Source: MFKM01 sp038065115
GTDB lineage: Bacteria > Patescibacteriota > Minisyncoccia > UBA6257 > MFKM01
NCBI GenBank assembly: GCA_038065115.1
Contig: JBBTRS010000019.1
Coordinates: forward strand, 1 to 8,429
Direction: 5' to 3'
Length of the DNA stretch: 8,429 bases
Shown here one piece after another: positions 1 to 6,472 of this stretch. The position numbers were made by a program, and so were the translations under genes. The notes beneath the pieces are model-generated. The model did no database searches. It was not told where the DNA came from and saw only the letters and a list, made by a program, of their open reading frames with translations. How positions within the stretch are numbered: the stretch's first letter is position 1; every line of letters starts with the position of its first letter.

Positions 1-38
1 GGCTATCCACAGCACATCGTGGATAGCCTTTTATATTT
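1..38 (+). terminator. Rho-independent terminator of an upstream unit
   Basis: A perfect 10-bp stem (GGCTATCCAC at 1-10 pairing with GTGGATAGCC at 19-28) encloses an 8-nt loop and is followed by a T-rich run (29-38). This is the classic intrinsic terminator form for transcription coming from left of the window. The gene it ends is not visible. Confidence 0.8.
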
Positions 39-89
39 CATTATACATACCTTTTACTCCAAGATGGTCACAAGCTATTGAACCATGAC

Positions 90-108
90 GAGGATTTGAC
101 AAATCCTC
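90..108. promoter_or_regulatory. Perfect inverted repeat, possible operator
   Basis: GAGGATTT (90-97) and AAATCCTC (101-108) are exact reverse complements separated by the trinucleotide GAC. The -35 hexamer TTGACA (96-101) lies at the centre of the dyad, so a dimeric protein bound here would compete with RNA polymerase. There is no T-run after it, so it is not a terminator. That it is an operator is inferred from symmetry and position; no regulator gene is visible nearby. Confidence 0.45.
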
Positions 109-124
109 TCTAAATGTTTAGACT
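96..124 (+). promoter_or_regulatory. Sigma-70-type promoter for the small-protein operon
   Basis: A perfect -35 box TTGACA (96-101) is followed after exactly 17 bp by TAGACT (119-124), which matches four of six positions of the -10 consensus. Transcription would begin near 131, leaving a leader of about 58 nt before the first small gene at 189. It is the only convincing sigma-70 promoter I found in the window. Confidence 0.6.
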
Positions 125-188
125 AAAAACTTAAAGTCATTCAGGGTCCTTTAACAACAAAAAAACGGTAATAGAGAGGAGGCGGAAA

Positions 189-422
189 ATGCGTCAGGCA
201 AATGTTTTGCAAACGATCAAAGGTGAATATATAAGAACAGATTCAATCACTGCCGGAATCGAATTGGCTCTTTTTAGGAACGACCAGTGTGAAGAATTCG
301 CTATTTTTGAAGTTCAATTAATAGCGAAAGGTCATGTCTTTACCCTTGAACAATTTCGGTGCGATAAGAAAAAAGCTTTAAGAGATTACAATAAAATACT
401 GAAAGACTTAAAAATGAGGTGA
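189..422 (+). CDS. Small uncharacterised protein, paralogue 1 of 3
   Basis: A 77-aa protein of no family I recognise. The start is secure: AGGAGG (177-182) lies 6 nt before the ATG. There is no signal peptide, membrane segment or cysteine cluster. The composition suggests a small soluble alpha/beta domain: alternating hydrophobic strands (around residues 22-30 and 37-53) followed by a charged C-terminal helix (around 59-76). Residues 5-73 align without a gap to residues 6-74 of the next gene's product, with about 24 of 69 identities by hand count. Shared landmarks are VL near the N-terminus, the F-x-x-F-E strand, K-G-x-V-F-x-L, and A-L-x-x-Y-x-x-I-L in the helix. It is the first gene of a three-gene operon, and its TGA sits within the ribosome binding region of the second gene. 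A phage-like or plasmid-like accessory origin is possible but unproven. Confidence 0.75.
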   Translation: MRQANVLQTIKGEYIRTDSITAGIELALFRNDQCEEFAIFEVQLIAKGHVFTLEQFRCDKKKALRDYNKILKDLKMR

Positions 423-425
423 GGC

Positions 426-710
426 ATGTCTTCTCGGACGAAAGTTTTGACGATAATCAGAAGCGAACCCTTAAAGACAACACCGGGTGATGCTGAAATC
501 CAATTAATACTTTTAGTTGACGACGGAAGCCAAGAATTCAAAACCTTCGAAATCCGAATAAAACTAAAAGGCAATGTCTTCGCTCTGAAAGAACATTTTT
601 TCCTTGAACACGAAGCTCTCGCAAAATACGAAGAAATACTGGAGGAATCTAAAAAATCCTCCGAAGATGAGAAAGGAGATATAAATGGACCAGCTCATAA
701 AGGTGCCTAG
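426..710 (+). CDS. Small uncharacterised protein, paralogue 2 of 3
   Basis: A 94-aa protein of unknown function, the longest of the three related products. Its ATG follows the stop of the first gene by 3 nt, and a GAGGTGAGG-like Shine-Dalgarno overlaps that stop, so translation is probably coupled. Residues 6-74 carry the shared core: K-V-L, an acidic D-D-G-S turn, the strand F-E-I-R-I, K-G-N-V-F-A-L, and the helix E-A-L-A-K-Y-E-E-I-L. An extra charged tail of about 20 residues (S/E/D/K-rich, then GPAHKGA) is unique to this copy. Part of that tail is encoded by the sequence that also serves as the ribosome binding site and first codons of the third gene, so it may have little structural role. 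Cytosolic; no signal or membrane segment. Confidence 0.75.
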   Translation: MSSRTKVLTIIRSEPLKTTPGDAEIQLILLVDDGSQEFKTFEIRIKLKGNVFALKEHFFLEHEALAKYEEILEESKKSSEDEKGDINGPAHKGA

Positions 711-936
711 AAGCAAAGTGCTAAAAAATCTGACTATCGCATTAAAGCCTATCAGGGAATATAGAGGGAGCAATGAAAGATTCGAAATCCGGATAGACTT
801 ACCGCAACATCTCCGGATTATAAACCGATACAAAAACATGGAAGCGGCCTTGCCAGATTACGAAGAAATGCTCAAAATGATCGGAAAAGGCACGCCTGAA
901 GAAATTCAAAAATTTAAAGGGAGGTTTTATCTTTGA
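685..936 (+). CDS. Small uncharacterised protein, paralogue 3 of 3
   Basis: An 83-aa protein of unknown function. A strong AAAGGAGAT (672-680) precedes the ATG, and the gene overlaps the end of paralogue 2 by 26 nt. It is the most diverged copy but clearly related: K-V-L at residues 11-13, F-E-I-R-I near 33-37, and the C-terminal helix A-A-L-P-D-Y-E-E-M-L near 54-63 match paralogue 2 with one short gap. DNA still shows the relationship: TTCGAAATCCG occurs at 546-556 and 781-791, and TACGAAGAAAT at 627-637 and 859-869, at equivalent places in the two genes. The K-G-x-V-F block is replaced by a proline-containing stretch, and the protein adds a short basic tail. The operon ends at the hairpin just downstream. 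Confidence 0.72.
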   Translation: MDQLIKVPRSKVLKNLTIALKPIREYRGSNERFEIRIDLPQHLRIINRYKNMEAALPDYEEMLKMIGKGTPEEIQKFKGRFYL

Positions 937-947
937 TAAATGCCCTT

Positions 948-979
948 AAAAGCCGAAAGTTTATCTTTCGGCTTTTTTT
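948..979. terminator. Intrinsic terminator between convergent units
   Basis: AGCCGAAAG (951-959) pairs perfectly with CTTTCGGCT (965-973) around a 5-nt loop. Flanking A and T runs extend the stem. On the plus strand a run of seven T (973-979) makes it a strong terminator for the three small genes. On the minus strand only about four T follow, so it is a weaker stop for the glycosylase unit, whose TAA (980-978) lies inside the T-run. Confidence 0.85.
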
Positions 980-1604
980 ATTTATTTTTCCCGTCAATCA
1001 CGATTAAGGCGTGAAAATCCTGATACAAGCGGAAATCTTTTTTGAGATTTTTCTCAAAAAAATTCTGAAGAAACCGATAATCGCGATTGTCGGTTAAAAA
1101 ATGTTTCTTGGCGAACCGCCGCGTGTATTCGTCAATGACGAAAATCGGTTTTTCCAAAGCGTAAAGCAAAATGCTGTCGGCTGTTTCCGGGCCGATGCCC
1201 TTTTGCTTTAGCAAGTCTTCTCTTAATCTGGCTAATTCTATCTTTTTCAGCTTCTTCAAATTTCCGTAATTTTCCAAAATAAATTTTACCAAGCCGAAAA
1301 GGCAATCGGCTTTCTGCCGATAAAATCCCGATGGCTTTATCAGCAAAGCCAGCTTCTCTTTGTTTTCTAATCCCAATTTGTAAATATCTTTCAAAGAATC
1401 TGTTTTCGCCTTTTTCAAATTAGCCAAAGCCAGTTCCGCGTTTCGCCAATTGGCCCGCTGGGTCAAAATCGCTCCGACAACAACTTCCTCTTTTTCCTTG
1501 TCTGTTTTCGGCCTCTGGCACCACAAACCCCACTGCCCTTTCGGGTGGCCGTATTTTTTCCGAAGTTCCTGATATAATCCGAAAGTTTTATTTTTCACCT
1601 TCAA
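978..1604 (-). CDS. HhH-GPD DNA glycosylase, MagIII/MpgII-like
   Basis: A base-excision repair glycosylase of the endonuclease III superfamily, probably removing alkylated bases such as 3-methyladenine. Numbered from an upstream TTG at 1631 (217 aa), it shows the conserved helix I-L-T-Q-R-A-N-W (55-62), the helix-hairpin-helix L-L-K-Q-K-G-I-G-P-E-T-A-D (140-152) and the catalytic aspartate D167 in F-V-I-D-E-Y-T-R-R. The position of the endonuclease III Schiff-base lysine is Glu149, so it should be a monofunctional glycosylase without lyase activity. It ends at F-H-A-L-I-V-I-D-G-K-N-K, just where relatives begin the four-cysteine iron-sulfur loop, as in the cluster-less Helicobacter MagIII, which is of similar length from memory. 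I prefer the TTG at 1604 (208 aa) because GGAGGA lies 9 nt before it, while the TTG at 1631 has no ribosome binding site. It is the second gene of the unit with the MazG-like gene. Confidence 0.82.
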   Translation of the reverse strand: MKVKNKTFGLYQELRKKYGHPKGQWGLWCQRPKTDKEKEEVVVGAILTQRANWRNAELALANLKKAKTDSLKDIYKLGLENKEKLALLIKPSGFYRQKADCLFGLVKFILENYGNLKKLKKIELARLREDLLKQKGIGPETADSILLYALEKPIFVIDEYTRRFAKKHFLTDNRDYRFLQNFFEKNLKKDFRLYQDFHALIVIDGKNK

Positions 1605-1631
1605 TAGTTTGCGTCCTCCGGCCAAGTTCAA

Positions 1632-1961
1632 TTATCTGTTGTCGCCGCTGCCGTGGAGCGCGCCTCGTTCTTTGCGGGATTTTAATTTCTCAATGTTTAA
1701 GGAGGCGATTTCTTCCAAAGACAGTTCCATTTCAGTGGCCAATTGAGAGAGATACCACAAAACATCGCCCAATTCTTTGGAGATTTCTTTTCTGGTTTCT
1801 TCGTCAACAATCCCGCTTTTATCCCGCAGGACTTTTTTTATTTTCTCCGCGATCTCTCCGGCTTCGCCCGCCAAGCCCAAAGTCGGATAAATAAAATTCT
1901 TATCCTTATCGGGATAAATCGCCGTTTCTCTTGAAATTTTTTGATATTCTTCAAAGGTCAT
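1632..1961 (-). CDS. MazG-like nucleoside triphosphate pyrophosphohydrolase
   Basis: A cytosolic enzyme of the all-alpha NTP pyrophosphatase (MazG/dUTPase-2) superfamily. It is expected to hydrolyse (deoxy)nucleoside triphosphates, perhaps damaged ones, to the monophosphate and pyrophosphate using Mg2+. The 109-aa form starting M-T-F-E-E-Y carries the metal-binding signature E33-x2-E36 (in G-L-A-G-E-A-G-E) and E63-x2-D66 (in K-E-L-G-D-V-L-W-Y). It ends with the family-typical K-L-x-x-R-x-x-R-G then G-S-G-D-N-R. It is a single-domain protein, unlike the two-domain E. coli MazG. I chose the ATG at 1961 over an in-frame TTG at 2006 because the family begins with this segment and an AAGGT stands upstream. 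Its TAA directly precedes the glycosylase region, so the two are co-transcribed. Substrate cannot be told from sequence. Confidence 0.85.
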   Translation of the reverse strand: MTFEEYQKISRETAIYPDKDKNFIYPTLGLAGEAGEIAEKIKKVLRDKSGIVDEETRKEISKELGDVLWYLSQLATEMELSLEEIASLNIEKLKSRKERGALHGSGDNR

Positions 1962-2002
1962 ATTTATTATTACCTTAATCCTACCGCTTTTAAGACATCT
2001 TT

Positions 2003-2032
2003 TCAATTTTCAGCGGTAAAATCTGTCGTCAT
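2003..2032 (-). CDS. Possible 9-codon leader peptide upstream of the MazG-like gene
   Basis: On the minus strand a strong Shine-Dalgarno (GGAGGAAAAG) stands at ideal distance before an ATG at 2032. It opens a reading frame of only nine codons, M-T-T-D-F-T-A-E-N, closed by TGA at 2005-2003. The stop lies about 41 nt before the MazG-like start. The ribosome binding site is better than that of the MazG-like gene itself. It could be a translated leader, or the relic of a former gene start. No run of regulatory codons and no attenuator hairpin is evident. Confidence 0.25.
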   Translation of the reverse strand: MTTDFTAEN

Positions 2033-2146
2033 TTACTTTTCCTCCGCCTTTGTTAACATACAGACACCCCTTGGGACCAAACCAAGGAAATTTTTGCGTC
2101 TATAGACCAACCCAAAGCTACTAAATCTATCCAAATCCATAAGAAC

Positions 2147-3976
2147 ATGTTCAAACTCAATTCGCCTTTCAAACCCGCCGGAGATCAACCCCAAGCTATC
2201 AAGCAGTTGGTTGAAGGTCTCGAAAAAAACGAGCGGTTCCAAACCCTACTGGGCGTTACCGGCAGCGGCAAAACCTTCACAATGGCCAACGTTATTGCTC
2301 GTTTTGATAAACCGACGCTGGTGATTTCTCCAAACAAAACTTTGGCGGCCCAGCTTTATCGCGAATATAAAACTTTTTTTCCGCAAAATACGGTTTGCTA
2401 TTTTGTTTCTTATTACGATTATTATCAGCCCGAGGCCTACCTGCCCATCACCGACACCTACATCCAAAAAGAAGCGGTTATCAATGAAGAGATTGACCGA
2501 TTAAGGCACCTGGCTACTTCGGCTTTGATGAAAAGAAAAGACGTGATCGTCGTCGCCTCGGTTTCTTGCATCTATAATCTGGGTGTTCCTTTGAATTATT
2601 TTGCTTCCGCTATTCATTTGGAAACCAAGAAGATCATCACCCGCAACGACCTGACCCGCCAACTGATAAAAATTCATTTCCAACGAACCAATTCCGACCT
2701 TAAAAGAGGATTTTTCCGGATACGAGGCGATATTTTTGAATTGATTCCGGCTTCGGGTGAATTTATTTATCAGCTTGAAATCAAAGATCAAAAAATTGAA
2801 CGGCTGTCGGTAATTGATTCTTTAACCAGAAAAATAAAATATCACCTAAACGAATTGGCGATTTTTCCGCTGAAACATTTTATCAGCACCGAACCGGAAC
2901 GCGAAAAAGCCATTGAAGAAATAAAAAAAGAATTAGAGGAAAGAGTTGATTTTTTTGAAAAAGAAAAACTGCCCCTGGAAGCCGAAAGATTGCGCCGAAA
3001 AACCAAAAACGACTTAACGATGATAAAAACGCTGGGCTATTGCCACAGCATTGAAAATTATTCGCGGCACTTAAGCGGAAAACTGGCCGGCCAGCCGCCG
3101 GACACCCTGCTTTCTTATTTCCCTTTCAAAAATGGCCAGCCGGATTTTCTGACCATTATTGACGAATCCCATGTCAGCGTCCCCCAAATAAAAGGGATGT
3201 ACGAAGGCGACAAAGCCCGCAAAGAAACCCTGATTGAATATGGCTTTCGCCTGCCTTCGGCCATTGACAACCGGCCTTTAAAATTTGAGGAGTTCCTGAA
3301 AAGAACGGGGCCTGTTATTTTCACCTCGGCCACGCCCTCGGAATATGAATTGAAAAATTCGGCTCGTATCGCCGAACAAATTATCCGACCGACTTATTTG
3401 GCTGACCCGGAAATTGAAATCAGGCCCGTTTTTGACAAAAAGAAAAACCAAGGCCAAATTGACGATATAATTAAAGAAATAAAAATAGCGGCTTCAAAAA
3501 ACGAAAGAGTATTGGTCAACACCTTGACCAAAAAAACCGCCGAAGAGCTAACTAGTTATTTAACCGAAAAAAATATCAAAGCCAATTATATGCACTCGGA
3601 AACTAAAACCCTGGAACGGACGCGGATCTTAACCGATTTCCGGAAAGGGATATACGACGTTTTAATCGGCGTCAATTTATTAAGAGAAGGCCTGGATTTA
3701 CCCGAGGTTTCCGTGGTGGCCATTCTTGACGCCGACCGCGAAGGATTTTTGCGAAGCGAAACCGCTTTAATGCAATTAATGGGAAGAGCTGCCCGAAACG
3801 TCAATGGTAAAATTATCCTGTACGCCGATTCCCTAACCGGCTCAATATCAAGAGCCGTCAAAGAAGCCAAGCGCCGGAGAGAAATTCAGATAAAATTCAA
3901 CAAAAAACACAAACTCCGGCCGAAAAGCGTCAAAAAAGACGTTATGGAGTTAATTGAAAAAGAAGAACTATTATAA
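2147..3976 (+). CDS. uvrB: UvrB, excinuclease ABC subunit B, lacking the C-terminal UVR domain
   Basis: The damage-verifying helicase-like subunit of nucleotide excision repair; it is loaded by UvrA and then engages UvrC. Seen in the 609 residues: Walker A G-V-T-G-S-G-K-T (36-43), the DNA-clamping beta-hairpin around Y-Y-D-Y-Y-Q-P-E-A-Y (89-98), the UvrA-binding domain (about 150-245), D-E-S-H (339-342), F-T-S-A-T-P (392-397), L-L-R-E-G-L-D-L-P-E (511-520) and motif VI Q-x-x-G-R-A-A-R (543-550). The protein stops about 25 residues after the final helicase block, whereas E. coli UvrB (673 aa) continues into a linker and the UVR coiled-coil that binds UvrC. uvrA begins 4 nt after the stop, so no frameshifted remnant can be hidden there. 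The start is fixed by the family N-terminus (F-x-P-A-G-D-Q-P-x-A-I). No clear Shine-Dalgarno precedes it, and I find no convincing promoter or SOS box. Confidence 0.97.
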   Translation: MFKLNSPFKPAGDQPQAIKQLVEGLEKNERFQTLLGVTGSGKTFTMANVIARFDKPTLVISPNKTLAAQLYREYKTFFPQNTVCYFVSYYDYYQPEAYLPITDTYIQKEAVINEEIDRLRHLATSALMKRKDVIVVASVSCIYNLGVPLNYFASAIHLETKKIITRNDLTRQLIKIHFQRTNSDLKRGFFRIRGDIFELIPASGEFIYQLEIKDQKIERLSVIDSLTRKIKYHLNELAIFPLKHFISTEPEREKAIEEIKKELEERVDFFEKEKLPLEAERLRRKTKNDLTMIKTLGYCHSIENYSRHLSGKLAGQPPDTLLSYFPFKNGQPDFLTIIDESHVSVPQIKGMYEGDKARKETLIEYGFRLPSAIDNRPLKFEEFLKRTGPVIFTSATPSEYELKNSARIAEQIIRPTYLADPEIEIRPVFDKKKNQGQIDDIIKEIKIAASKNERVLVNTLTKKTAEELTSYLTEKNIKANYMHSETKTLERTRILTDFRKGIYDVLIGVNLLREGLDLPEVSVVAILDADREGFLRSETALMQLMGRAARNVNGKIILYADSLTGSISRAVKEAKRRREIQIKFNKKHKLRPKSVKKDVMELIEKEELL

Positions 3977-3980
3977 AACC

Positions 3981-6470
3981 ATGAAAGAAGAAAAAATAAT
4001 CATCAAAGGGGCGAGAACCCACAATCTGAAAAACATAAACTTGGAACTGCCAAAAAACAAGCTGATTGTTTTTACCGGCTTATCGGGCAGCGGCAAATCG
4101 TCTTTAGCTTTTGACACGCTTTTTGCCGAGGGCCAGCGAAGATACATTGAATCCCTTTCCCCCTACGCCCGGCAATTCCTGGGCCAGATGGACCGGCCAG
4201 ACGTTGATGAAATAGAAGGCCTTTCGCCAGCCATCGCCATCAACCAAAAAGCGCTTTCTCACAATCCCCGTTCCATTGTTGCCACTTTGACGGAAATTTA
4301 CGATTACCTGCGGGTTCTTTTCGCCCGCATTGGCAAACCCCACTGCCCGACCTGCCACAAAGAAATCAAAAAACTGTCTTCGGAAGAGATGTTTAATTTG
4401 ATTATTGAAAAAGCGAAAGAATTAAAAGTAAAACATCTCACTATTTTATCGCCCGTTGTTTACGGTCGAAAAGGCGAATATTATCAACTTTTATACGATT
4501 TCTTAAACAAAGGATTCAAAGAAGCCCGAATTGATAAAAAAATTTATTCCCTGCACGATAAAATAAGCCTTCCCCGCTATCAAGCCCACACCATTGAAAT
4601 CGTCATTGATAAACCGCCGGTTGACGATTCGGCCCGAATTTTTGAATCCATTGAATCAGCCTTAAATTACAGCGAAGGATTGATTAATGTTATTTACCCA
4701 GCAAAACCGCCGATGGAAATTCTTTATTCATCGCGCTGGAGTTGTCCTGATGACGGATTCTCTTTTGAAGAAATTGAACCTCGGTTATTTTCTTTCAACA
4801 GTCCTTACGGCGCTTGTTCTTTCTGCCACGGACTGGGCAAAGAAAATCTTTATTCGGAAAAAATCTGCCCGCAATGTCAGGGTAAAAGATTGAAACCCGA
4901 ATCCTTAGCCGTCAAAATAAAAAACAAAAACTGCTGGGAAATAATTTCTTTGACCATCGAGGAGGCTTATGAATTCTTCGTTGACCTGGAATCAAAATTT
5001 AGTGAAAAAGAAAAAGCCATCGCCGCTAATGTTGTTAAAGAAATAATTTCACGCCTGGAGTTTCTTTTAGAGGTGGGTTTGGATTACATCGCCTTAAGCC
5101 GTGAAGCCTCCACCTTGTCCGGTGGCGAAGCCCAGCGGATAAGACTATCCAGCCAAATCGGCTCCAAACTCTCCAACACTTTGTATGTTTTAGACGAACC
5201 GACCATTGGCCTGCACGAACGCGATACCGAAAAACTAATCAAAACCCTGAAAAATTTAAGGGACATCAACAACACAGTAGTGGTAGTCGAACACGACGAA
5301 AAAACCATCAATGAATCGGATTATCTGGTTGACTTAGGCCCGGGAGCCGGAGCTCACGGTGGAAAAATAATAATTTCCGGTAAAACCCAAGAACTGATCA
5401 ATGATGAGAATTATCAATCACTGACCCTTGATTATTTAAGAGGAAAGACGGAAATTGCCGATCTTCACCACCGAAAACCCGCGATGGAAAAAATAAAAGT
5501 CATCGGCGCCCGGCTAAATAATCTAAAAAATATCAACGTGGAAATTCCTCTAAAAAAATTAATCGCCATTACGGGAGTTTCGGGCAGCGGCAAATCGTCA
5601 TTGCTGGAAACTTTGTATAAAAACATCATCAGGATTCTTTATCACATCAACGAACCCCTGATAGATGTCGCTAAAATCTCGGGCGTGGAATACATCAAAA
5701 AAATAACCGAGATAACCCAAAGCCCGATCGGCCGAACGCCCCGTTCCAACCCGGCCACCTACACCGGCGTTTTCGCGCCCGTCAGAGACTTTTACGCTTC
5801 CCTGGAAGACTCCCGAATGAAAGGCTACGGCAAAAATCGTTTTTCTTTCAATGTTAAAGGTGGCCGGTGCGAAGCCTGCGAGGGAGCCGGGCACACTCTA
5901 ATAGAAATGCACTTTCTGCCGCCGATTCTCGTCAAATGCGAAGTTTGTAAAGGCAAAAGATTCAATCGCGAAACCTTGGAAATAAAATACAAAGATAAAA
6001 ACGTTGCCGATGTTTTAAATTTAACCGTGGAGGAAGCTTGCGACTTTTTTGAAGATATTTATTCAATTTCGGAAAAACTCAAAGTCCTGAAAGAAATCGG
6101 CATGGGCTATATCAAGCTCGGCCAAAACGCTACCACTCTTTCCGGCGGCGAAGCCCAAAGAATAAAATTAGCCAAAGAGCTTTCCCAGACTTCAATCAAA
6201 ACAATTTATCTTTTAGACGAGCCCACTACCGGACTCCACTATCACGACATCAAGCTCCTAATTAATATCCTACAAAAACTGGTTAACAGAGGAAACACGG
6301 TAATCGTGATTGAACACAATCTCCACCTGATAAAAGCCTGTGATTATGTTATTGATTTAGGGCCCGAGGGTGGCGAAAAAGGAGGCCAATTGGTAATCGC
6401 GGGAACGCCCGAAGAAATTGCCAATGACAAAAAATCCTACACCGGACGATATCTCAAAAAGATTTTGTAA
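3981..6470 (+). CDS. uvrA: UvrA, excinuclease ABC subunit A, lacking the insertion domain
   Basis: The damage-sensing ABC ATPase that loads UvrB. In 829 residues: Walker A G-L-S-G-S-G-K-S (33-40), UvrB-binding domain (about 145-215), signature L-S-G-G-E-A-Q-R (379-386) and L-D-E-P (404-407), then the second half with Walker A (532-539), zinc module C630/C633/C653/C656, signature (720-727) and L-D-E-P (745-748). Two features are odd. The segment between C-S-F-C-H-G-L-G (279-286) and C-P-Q-C (296-299) is about 9 residues against roughly 120 in E. coli UvrA (940 aa), so the insertion domain is absent and accounts for the length difference. The C-x-x-C that starts at C255 reads C-P-D-D, giving Asp at a zinc-ligand position. 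I start at the ATG 4 nt after uvrB, where the family N-terminus begins. A TTG at 3954 would add nine residues overlapping uvrB. It retains the UvrB-binding domain, so it is a working-type UvrA, not UvrA2. Confidence 0.96.
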   Translation: MKEEKIIIKGARTHNLKNINLELPKNKLIVFTGLSGSGKSSLAFDTLFAEGQRRYIESLSPYARQFLGQMDRPDVDEIEGLSPAIAINQKALSHNPRSIVATLTEIYDYLRVLFARIGKPHCPTCHKEIKKLSSEEMFNLIIEKAKELKVKHLTILSPVVYGRKGEYYQLLYDFLNKGFKEARIDKKIYSLHDKISLPRYQAHTIEIVIDKPPVDDSARIFESIESALNYSEGLINVIYPAKPPMEILYSSRWSCPDDGFSFEEIEPRLFSFNSPYGACSFCHGLGKENLYSEKICPQCQGKRLKPESLAVKIKNKNCWEIISLTIEEAYEFFVDLESKFSEKEKAIAANVVKEIISRLEFLLEVGLDYIALSREASTLSGGEAQRIRLSSQIGSKLSNTLYVLDEPTIGLHERDTEKLIKTLKNLRDINNTVVVVEHDEKTINESDYLVDLGPGAGAHGGKIIISGKTQELINDENYQSLTLDYLRGKTEIADLHHRKPAMEKIKVIGARLNNLKNINVEIPLKKLIAITGVSGSGKSSLLETLYKNIIRILYHINEPLIDVAKISGVEYIKKITEITQSPIGRTPRSNPATYTGVFAPVRDFYASLEDSRMKGYGKNRFSFNVKGGRCEACEGAGHTLIEMHFLPPILVKCEVCKGKRFNRETLEIKYKDKNVADVLNLTVEEACDFFEDIYSISEKLKVLKEIGMGYIKLGQNATTLSGGEAQRIKLAKELSQTSIKTIYLLDEPTTGLHYHDIKLLINILQKLVNRGNTVIVIEHNLHLIKACDYVIDLGPEGGEKGGQLVIAGTPEEIANDKKSYTGRYLKKIL

Positions 6471-6472
6471 AG

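Noticed and set aside
564..839. Hydrophobic 91-aa frame on the minus strand, membrane-protein-like
   Set aside because: It is antisense to two of the paralogues, whose coding status is supported by homology to each other and by ribosome binding sites. The hydrophobicity is a by-product of A-rich sense codons.
2069..2087. Small dyad CCTTGG/CCAAGG in the mazG-uvrB divergent region
   Set aside because: Only six paired bases with a 7-nt gap and a short T-run. It is too weak to call a terminator or operator, and it does not coincide with convincing promoter boxes.
2071..2106. Possible uvrB promoter TTGGGA ... TATAGA
   Set aside because: The spacing is 24 bp, far from the 16-18 bp optimum, and no acceptable -35 stands at the right distance from TATAGA. 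Not reported as a promoter.
2033..2242. A 69-codon open frame on the minus strand across the uvrB start
   Set aside because: It overlaps the conserved N-terminal coding region of uvrB, shows no recognisable motif and lacks a good ribosome binding site. It is treated as a shadow frame.
3954..3980. TTG start adding nine residues to UvrA
   Set aside because: A GGAG lies upstream at short spacing, but the added residues are not part of the UvrA family N-terminus and overlap uvrB. The ATG at 3981 is the more likely start.
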